Of a DNA stretch of 10,915 nucleotides, positions 6,171-10,915 are shown one piece after another. The position numbers and the translations under genes were made by a program. The DNA comes from Deltaproteobacteria bacterium (lineage in GTDB: Bacteria; Myxococcota; Polyangia; Polyangiales; B10-G4): NCBI GenBank assembly GCA_019312705.1, contig JAFDCW010000064.1, positions 1-10,915 on the forward strand. The letters are read 5' to 3'. A model generated the notes under the pieces. The model searched no databases. It was given only the letters and a program-made list of their open reading frames with translations, and had not been told where the DNA came from. The number at the start of each line of letters is the position of its first letter. Within the stretch, counting starts at the first letter, position 1.

Positions 6171-7140
6171 TGAGGCCGGCTACCGACAACGCCAGGACGG
6201 TGCCGGCCAAGAGGTAGATGACCATGTCCGCACCGAGGCCGGTCCGGGTTGGGGCGGCCTTCGGTGCGTTGCTCTTACCTGGATGCCCGGCGCTTGACGC
6301 GTTCTTGCCGATGTCCGACCCGTCGCCGTCCTGCGCGGTCGTGTGCTCTGCCGCCTCTTCTCCCTCTTCCCGCGAGTCGGGTTCGGCCTCTGGGGCCGGG
6401 GGCAGCTCGACAACCTCTTCCGGGGCTGCGCAAATCTCACCGATCCGTTGTTCCGCCGGGTCTTCGAAGATCAGAACGGTCTTGCCGAGGCGCAGCTCGT
6501 CCCCGTCCTTGAGACGCCGCTCGGTGATCGGGCGATCGTTGACGAGGGTACCGTTCTTACTTCCACGGTCCCGCGCCACGACCCCATCGAGGTCTTGGGC
6601 GATCTCCACGTGCTCCCGGGATAGGTCAGCGTCCGAGAGGGGAAGGTCGACGTCGTCTCCGCGTCCGACGACGAGGGTCCCCGGCGCCGGCACGAGCTCG
6701 ACGACGCGCCCAGCTTCTGGGCCGTTCACCACCCGGATACGTGGGCCTGGGTCAGCTCCCCCCAGCTCTTCGCGGACGATCTGCCGGGCGAGGGCGGCGG
6801 TCTTCTCGAAGCCCGTCGCATCGACGAGGTGCCGGGGCTCGACGGTGATGTGAAACCCCCCGACGTCGATCACGTCGTTCGGTCCCACCGTCTTGGGCCT
6901 CCCCGGGGGAAGCCGCTCCGCGTTGACGCGGGTCCCATTCGTCGAGCCCTCGTCGATGACCATCCACCGGGTGCCCTCGGCGCGGAAGGTTGCATGGTGG
7001 CCGCTCACCGCGGCATGGGGCACATGCACGTCCGAGCCCCTGTGTCGCCCAATGACGACGCGTCCCTGGTCGAACTCGTAGACGTACTCTCGCGCCGTCT
7101 CGGAGGACCAGGTTGAGCGGACTACCAGGCGGACACCCAT
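6148..7140 (-). CDS. Tandem FHA-domain protein with C-terminal membrane anchor
   Basis: A 330-residue protein with two forkhead-associated domains, which bind phosphothreonine peptides and usually work with Ser/Thr kinases. FHA1 (about 20-100) has GR31-32, SGHH (46-49) and STNGT (66-70). FHA2 (about 150-225) has GR159-160, SREH (174-177) and SKNGT (194-198). All key phosphate-contacting positions are present in both. A disordered acidic then basic linker (about 240-300) leads to one membrane helix (MVIYLLAGTVLALSVAGLIMLL, 306-327) followed by only RAG, so the FHA domains should face the cytoplasm in a tail-anchored way. The ATG at 7140 is chosen because FHA1 begins straight after it. An in-frame ATG at 7215 would add 25 basic residues, and neither start has a well-placed Shine-Dalgarno. 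The gene is divergent from the PilZ gene and convergent with the Cys-rich lipoprotein. No kinase gene lies in this window. Confidence 0.9.
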   Translation of the reverse strand: MGVRLVVRSTWSSETAREYVYEFDQGRVVIGRHRGSDVHVPHAAVSGHHATFRAEGTRWMVIDEGSTNGTRVNAERLPPGRPKTVGPNDVIDVGGFHITVEPRHLVDATGFEKTAALARQIVREELGGADPGPRIRVVNGPEAGRVVELVPAPGTLVVGRGDDVDLPLSDADLSREHVEIAQDLDGVVARDRGSKNGTLVNDRPITERRLKDGDELRLGKTVLIFEDPAEQRIGEICAAPEEVVELPPAPEAEPDSREEGEEAAEHTTAQDGDGSDIGKNASSAGHPGKSNAPKAAPTRTGLGADMVIYLLAGTVLALSVAGLIMLLRAG

Positions 7141-7156
7141 CGGATCGTCACGAGAC

Positions 7157-7172
7157 TGATCGCGTGATCGCA
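7157..7172. repeat. Two tandem TGATCGCR octamers upstream of the FHA gene
   Basis: TGATCGCG (7157-7164) is followed directly by TGATCGCA (7165-7172), 17-32 bases upstream of the FHA start in the divergent intergenic region. It could be a binding site; there is no direct support. Confidence 0.3.
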
Positions 7173-7200
7173 GCGGGTCAAGGAGTCGACAAGTCTTGCC

Positions 7201-7229
7201 GGGACCAGCTGGCATCTCCGCTGGGACCC
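7201..7229. promoter_or_regulatory. Imperfect inverted repeat in the FHA/PilZ divergent region
   Basis: GGGACCAGC (7201-7209) and GCTGGGACCC (7220-7229) pair over 8 base pairs with a small internal loop, around a 10-base spacer. It lies between two divergent genes and could be a shared operator or a leader hairpin. No convincing -35/-10 pair was found for either gene in this 176-base gap. Confidence 0.3.
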
Positions 7230-7305
7230 GAGCCCGGATCTGGGCCCGCCCTTGCCGAAAACTGGACCCCCTCGCGCCGTTCTGTAGACGTGGAGGGAAG
7301 CAACT

Positions 7306-7310
7306 AGGAG
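7306..7310 (+). promoter_or_regulatory. Ribosome-binding site of the PilZ gene
   Basis: AGGAG, 6 nt before the ATG at 7317, is the clearest Shine-Dalgarno in the window and fixes the start of the PilZ protein. Confidence 0.8.
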
Positions 7311-7316
7311 CGATTC

Positions 7317-9572
7317 ATGGAAGCAGCGGTCGAACGGCGTGACGTAGACGAGAACCGAGTCCCCCTCGATTCTCCGGTTGAACTCTCTCACGAGGGCTTC
7401 AAGGAGACCTTCGAGGCGGATGGCGTCAACGTGAGCGCGGGCGGCGTGTCCATGCGCGCTAGCTATTTGCCCAGCGTCGGAGCGCGGCTCCGTTGCCGCA
7501 TTCCCAGCGAGACCGCCGGGGGCCACATCGAGGCCGGGGCGGAGGTCGTCTGGTCCGCAGACCAGGGGCCGCACACCGGGGAATTCGGCTTACGTTTTCT
7601 CGACATCGATGACGCGTCGGCGAGGGCCATCCGCTCGATGCTCTCGCGGGGCCCGTACCTGCCCCCGTCACCGAAGGGGAAGCCCGGGGCCGAGGACACC
7701 ATCGACGAAGCCCGTCCTGCAGCGTTGGTCTCCCTCGGAATCGACGGCGTTCCAGAGTCCATCCAGGCGAGCATCGTCGCGGACGACCCGGATATCCTCA
7801 CCGTTTCCCAGGAACTCCCGTTCCTTCGCCTGGCGACGGGGGTCACCGTGCACCAGGACGGGCGCCGCGGGCGCATCGAGGGTATCGACCTCACCCTCGA
7901 AGGCGACACGCCGAAGCTTCTGATCGACATCGTCTTCGAAGATGCGCCGGTCAACAATCTGGGTGCCGTGGAGGGCGACTCGACGATCCCCGACTTTGTC
8001 CCGATGGGGCACGAACCCCTAGAACTGGCCAGGGAACCTGAGGAAAATCTCGAACAGGCGTTCGCCGTAGGGCCTGGAGAGACCGTGCATACGGCTCCGA
8101 CTGCGGTGAACCTTTGCTCACCGGCGGCCCGTGAGAACGTAGAACCGGCCCGCCACGAGGTCGCCGGGGCGGCTGCTGAAGAGGCGCCGAGCCCAGCGCC
8201 GGCCGTCCGCGAGGCCCGAATCGTGAACGTCTCCTCGGAGAGCGCCGAAGCGAAGTTCCAATACGAGAACGACGAAATCGAGGAAGCCCAAGAGACCCAG
8301 GAGAATCTGGAGAATCTGGAGAATCTGGGGACCCAGGCCTTCGAGGAGTCCGCGGATGCAGAGGCCGATAGTGGATCGGTCCCGAATCTCGAGGTCACGC
8401 CGGCGCCCCTCGCAGAGACCGCTCCCGAGAGTGCCGCCATCGCGGCGCTTCGGGGAAATGTCGCGGCAGTGACCGCAGCCCGAGCCGTGACCGCCCTGCG
8501 CGCGCGGGTCGACGCCCTCCGGCCCCGGGTCGCCGTCGCCTTCGGCAAGCTCAGCGCTCGCACGGGTGGGTTGCGCGCCAAGATCGGCCCCCACAGCGTC
8601 GCCCTGCGGGCCAAGGTGACGGCGTTCTTTGCGATGCTCCGCGCCGAGGCTTTGCCCCGCGTCACAGCGTCGGTTCGGCGGACGGGCCGGGTCTTGGTCC
8701 GCACCGCCACCGTGGTGCGTGACAAGGTCGGTCAGAAGATCCCCCTCCTCGCGCGCCGGGCGAAGCGCCGCCGCAAGACCGCACCGCCCCCCACCGACAG
8801 CAACGTTGCGGGACGGCGGTCCAGCCGCCGGCGCACGACGGCACCGGCGCCCAAGAGGGACCGTCGTCGCACCATGGTCGTATCCTTCGTCGCCTTTTCG
8901 GGAGTGGCCCTCGCTGTCTGGGCCCTCACGCCGGGTGCCGAGACGGTCGGCGCCGCCGACCCCCTCGCAGGCCATCAGTCGATCGTCGACCAGTCGCCCG
9001 CACCGAGCCCCGCGGCTGCCCCAGCCGTCGCCGCTGCAGCTCCGGTTGCCGCCGCGGCTACCGTACCGCCCGTCGTCGGCGAGCCCGCGATGCCCCGGGC
9101 CGTTGGCGAGGGGTCCCGCGAGGCCGGACCGATGGCCGCGCCGACGTTCCCCTCTCTCCGCGATGGTGCGCACCCCCAGGCACGACAAGCCCTCCCGGAG
9201 GGGTCGCCCTACGCCGTCGACGTTCGTGAAGGTGCCACGCCCGCTGCCGCCGCCGCTGCGACGTCCGAGGGAGCCGTCTTCGGCGCCCCGGACATCGAAA
9301 ATGGACGTAGCTTCCTCATCCGCATGAGCCAGCCCGTCACCGTAATTCGCGGCACCGCCCGGGCCGACGGCTTCACCGTCGAAATCCCATCCAGCCTCTC
9401 GCTCGATCGCGCCGGGCCCATCGCTGCGTCCCATCCTCTCGTAGAGCGCTCGATGATCTTGAACCGCGGCGATCACTCGGAGCTCACCATCTCCTTCGTC
9501 TCCGGCCGTACTCCGGCCTATCGGGTGAGCACTCGGGGGTCGGCCATCGAAGTATTGATCGCTCGCCGCTGA
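7317..9572 (+). CDS. PilZ-domain transmembrane protein with C-terminal AMIN-like domain
   Basis: A 751-residue protein with an unusual order of parts. Residues about 5-110 form a PilZ domain (c-di-GMP receptor family): NVSAGG (38-43) fits [DN]xSxxG and GEFGLRF (88-94) fits the late strand. The N-terminal arginine motif is off, with RR at 7-8 and R14 instead of RxxxR, so c-di-GMP binding is uncertain. Residues about 134-210 are beta-rich and unassigned. A long acidic, probably disordered linker (about 215-370) follows. Residues 375-519 are Ala/Arg/Lys-rich with repeated ALRA[RK]V-like helices and a very basic end. One membrane segment (520-537) follows an Arg cluster, giving N-in topology. A Pro/Ala-rich spacer then leads to an AMIN-like domain (about 664-750: FLIRMSQPVTVIRG, SELTISF, YRVSTRGSAIEVLI), a periplasmic fold tied to peptidoglycan or secretin targeting. 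It could couple a cytoplasmic signal to the envelope or a pilus/secretion machine (inference). Confidence 0.85.
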   Translation: MEAAVERRDVDENRVPLDSPVELSHEGFKETFEADGVNVSAGGVSMRASYLPSVGARLRCRIPSETAGGHIEAGAEVVWSADQGPHTGEFGLRFLDIDDASARAIRSMLSRGPYLPPSPKGKPGAEDTIDEARPAALVSLGIDGVPESIQASIVADDPDILTVSQELPFLRLATGVTVHQDGRRGRIEGIDLTLEGDTPKLLIDIVFEDAPVNNLGAVEGDSTIPDFVPMGHEPLELAREPEENLEQAFAVGPGETVHTAPTAVNLCSPAARENVEPARHEVAGAAAEEAPSPAPAVREARIVNVSSESAEAKFQYENDEIEEAQETQENLENLENLGTQAFEESADAEADSGSVPNLEVTPAPLAETAPESAAIAALRGNVAAVTAARAVTALRARVDALRPRVAVAFGKLSARTGGLRAKIGPHSVALRAKVTAFFAMLRAEALPRVTASVRRTGRVLVRTATVVRDKVGQKIPLLARRAKRRRKTAPPPTDSNVAGRRSSRRRTTAPAPKRDRRRTMVVSFVAFSGVALAVWALTPGAETVGAADPLAGHQSIVDQSPAPSPAAAPAVAAAAPVAAAATVPPVVGEPAMPRAVGEGSREAGPMAAPTFPSLRDGAHPQARQALPEGSPYAVDVREGATPAAAAAATSEGAVFGAPDIENGRSFLIRMSQPVTVIRGTARADGFTVEIPSSLSLDRAGPIAASHPLVERSMILNRGDHSELTISFVSGRTPAYRVSTRGSAIEVLIARR
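8301..8327 (+). repeat. Three perfect tandem copies of GAGAATCTG
   Basis: A 9-bp unit repeated three times encodes ENLENLENL (residues 329-337) in the acidic linker of the PilZ protein. It is in frame, so copy changes would only alter linker length. Confidence 0.9.
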
Positions 9573-9629
9573 CGAGAGCCCCGGTCCTCCGCACCTTTTG
9601 GGCAGATAGGTCGGTTTTCGCCGGTTGGG

Positions 9630-9634
9630 GGAAC
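9630..9634 (+). promoter_or_regulatory. Possible ECF-type -35 element before the protease gene
   Basis: GGAAC, the core of the extracytoplasmic-function sigma -35 consensus, lies about 71 nt upstream of the protease ATG. A convincing -10 is not visible at the expected spacing (TGTTGT begins at 9651). Deg/HtrA genes are often under envelope-stress sigma control, which is the only reason this 5-base match is listed. Confidence 0.2.
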
Positions 9635-9692
9635 ACGACGGTCCCTCGCCTGTTGTAGGCTCGAACCTCGGCGGCCGCAGTGCCCCGGTGTT

Positions 9693-9698
9693 GAAGGG
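9693..9698 (+). promoter_or_regulatory. Ribosome-binding site of the HtrA-like gene
   Basis: GAAGGG lies 6 nt before the ATG at 9705 and decides this start. The 132-base gap after the PilZ stop holds no clear terminator. Confidence 0.65.
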
Positions 9699-9704
9699 TC
9701 TGCG

Positions 9705-10915
9705 ATGAAGAAATTTCCTCGAAGCCGTGTATTTCGCGCTGCTCTGGTCTCGGTAGCGGTCTCCACCGCCCTTCTCGGTGCGTTGGCCGAAGGCGTCGCC
9801 CAGACGCGCCAGGCACCTCCACGAGCGCCTTCGGGGCCGGTCGCCGACGCCGCACGGGTCGGGGACGCATTTGCCTCCGTCGCCGAACGCGTTTCTCCGG
9901 CGGTGGTCACCCTCGAGGTGGAAGCTCTTCGCCAGCAGGGGCGCCGGGGTCAGTCTCCGTTTGGTTCTCGCGGCGGGGATTCGGAGATCGCGAATGGCTC
10001 CGGCTCCGGCGTGATCATCCGGGCCAACGGCTACGTGCTCACCAACAATCACGTCGTGGAAAACGCCCGACGTATCGTCGTCGTGCTTCGCGACGGCCGG
10101 AGGCTTCCCGGACGGGTGGTCGGCGTGGACCGGGCGACCGACCTCGCGGTGGTCCGCGTGCAGGCCACCGGATTGCCGGTTGCCAGTTGGGGTTCGTCCG
10201 ATCGCGCGCGAGTGGGCCAGTGGGTCGTGGCTATCGGCGCCCCCTTCGGGCTCGACTATTCGGTGACTGCGGGGGTCCTTTCGGCGATCGGCCGAGGCAT
10301 CGGCGCGAACGAGATCGAGGACTACCTGCAGACCGACGCGAGCATCAACCCGGGCAACTCCGGGGGGCCCCTCGTCAACCTCTCCGGGGAAATCCTCGGC
10401 ATCAATACGATGATCATCGGTCGTGGTACCGGAATTGGCTTCGCGATCCCGTCCGACATGGCGCGCATGGTCTCCGACCAATTGATCGCCAGCGGAGTCG
10501 TACGCCGGGCCTACCTCGGCGTTGGCTTTCAAGAACTCACGCCGGAACTCGCGGCGCACTTCGGCGCGCGGAACGGGCGCGGGGCCCTCATCAACCGCGT
10601 CGAGCCCAACGGACCGGCGGCCCGATCCGGTGTGCGCGACGGCGACATCATCACGGCCGTCGACGGCGACAGAGTGGTCGCGGGGCGGGACCTGATGCGT
10701 CACGTCATCCGCCGCCCCGTCGGCGCGGAGGTGCAGTTGACGGTGCTGCGCGCCGGACGGAATCGCACGATCGCCGTGACCACCGTCGAGCGTCCTCGGT
10801 CGGGCGGGGCGCCGCCTCAGCCGGTTCGCTCGGCGCGGAGATCTCGGGGCCATGGCGCACTCCTGGCTCCATTGAACGATCAGATACGCCGCCGGCTCGG
10901 GTGCCGGGGACAGGG
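9705..10915 (+). CDS. HtrA/Deg-family periplasmic serine protease, 3' end outside window
   Basis: At least 403 residues of a trypsin-fold protease that degrades or refolds damaged periplasmic proteins; the frame is open to the window end. The N-terminus has a signal peptide (MKKFPRSR, then hydrophobic AALVSVAVSTALLGALA), with cleavage probably between residues 28 and 34. The catalytic triad is complete: His116 in TNNHVV, Asp146 in ATDLAVV, Ser219 in NPGNSGGPL. The oxyanion-loop and strand motifs GSGSGVII, AIGAPFGL and GIGFAIPSD are also typical. PDZ1 spans about 265-360 (RRAYLGVGFQELTPEL; AARSGVRDGDIITAVDG). After an Arg/Pro-rich linker (363-385) the sequence GALLAPLNDQIRRRLG looks like the beginning of a second PDZ, so a two-PDZ DegP/DegQ-type enzyme is likely rather than a one-PDZ DegS type. 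It lies 132 nt behind the PilZ-AMIN gene on the same strand and may be co-transcribed or have its own promoter. The family call is sure; the subtype is not. Confidence 0.93.
   Translation, partial: MKKFPRSRVFRAALVSVAVSTALLGALAEGVAQTRQAPPRAPSGPVADAARVGDAFASVAERVSPAVVTLEVEALRQQGRRGQSPFGSRGGDSEIANGSGSGVIIRANGYVLTNNHVVENARRIVVVLRDGRRLPGRVVGVDRATDLAVVRVQATGLPVASWGSSDRARVGQWVVAIGAPFGLDYSVTAGVLSAIGRGIGANEIEDYLQTDASINPGNSGGPLVNLSGEILGINTMIIGRGTGIGFAIPSDMARMVSDQLIASGVVRRAYLGVGFQELTPELAAHFGARNGRGALINRVEPNGPAARSGVRDGDIITAVDGDRVVAGRDLMRHVIRRPVGAEVQLTVLRAGRNRTIAVTTVERPRSGGAPPQPVRSARRSRGHGALLAPLNDQIRRRLGCRGQ

Noticed and set aside
7176..7181. TTGACC (minus strand) as a -35 box for the FHA gene
   Set aside because: At 16-18 bp spacing the -10 candidates match the consensus at too few positions.
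9573..9704. Terminator between the PilZ-AMIN and protease genes
   Set aside because: No stable GC stem followed by a T run is visible; only short 3-4 bp complementarities.
8118..10853. A 911-codon open frame on the minus strand, antisense to the PilZ and HtrA genes
   Set aside because: Long antisense frames are common opposite high-GC genes. Its translation is Arg/Gly/Asp-rich without recognisable domains, while the plus strand shows PilZ, AMIN and a complete HtrA protease.
1..10915. CRISPR array, tRNA or rRNA gene, insertion sequence or prophage part
   Set aside because: No regularly spaced direct repeats, tRNA cloverleaf, rRNA-like segments, transposase motifs or phage genes were found; composition is even throughout.

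Overview
The window is high-GC (by eye about two thirds G+C) and gene-dense, with no gene-free stretch over 180 bases. The mix of a long Hsp70/J-protein pair, secreted lipoproteins rich in paired cysteines, a tandem-FHA membrane protein and a very long PilZ protein looks like a myxobacterium or relative (Myxococcota, probably Polyangia). That placement is inference from gene content and style; there is no rRNA or other taxonomic marker here.

Left part (minus strand, transcribed right to left): a predicted outer-membrane lipoprotein with four copies of a PPC-like beta-sandwich unit (2643-4391), then 51 bases later a divergent Hsp70 (132-2591), then 3 bases later the start of a J-domain protein that leaves the window (1-128). 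The Hsp70 is unusual: about 300 low-complexity residues separate its ATPase domain from its substrate-binding beta domain, and the helical lid is missing. Hsp70 and J protein are a natural functional pair; the lipoprotein may share their transcript.

Middle (plus strand): divergent from the lipoprotein gene are a small predicted outer-membrane beta-barrel protein (4534-5082) and a Cys-rich lipoprotein that resembles an alpha/beta hydrolase without its nucleophile (5142-6170). The latter runs tail-to-tail into, and overlaps by 23 bases, a minus-strand membrane-anchored double-FHA protein (6148-7140).

Right part (plus strand): divergent from the FHA gene is a 751-residue protein reading PilZ domain, disordered linker, basic helical region, one membrane segment, Pro/Ala-rich linker and C-terminal AMIN-like domain (7317-9572). 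It is followed by an HtrA/Deg-family serine protease with a complete catalytic triad, cut off by the window end (9705-10915).

Taken together the region looks like a cell-envelope signalling and quality-control neighbourhood: a possible c-di-GMP receptor spanning the inner membrane, a phosphothreonine-reading membrane protein, a periplasmic protease, secreted lipoproteins and a specialised chaperone pair. The strongest candidates for something undescribed are the Hsp70 with a rebuilt interdomain linker and the PilZ-TM-AMIN protein. Functional links between the genes are inferred from proximity only.
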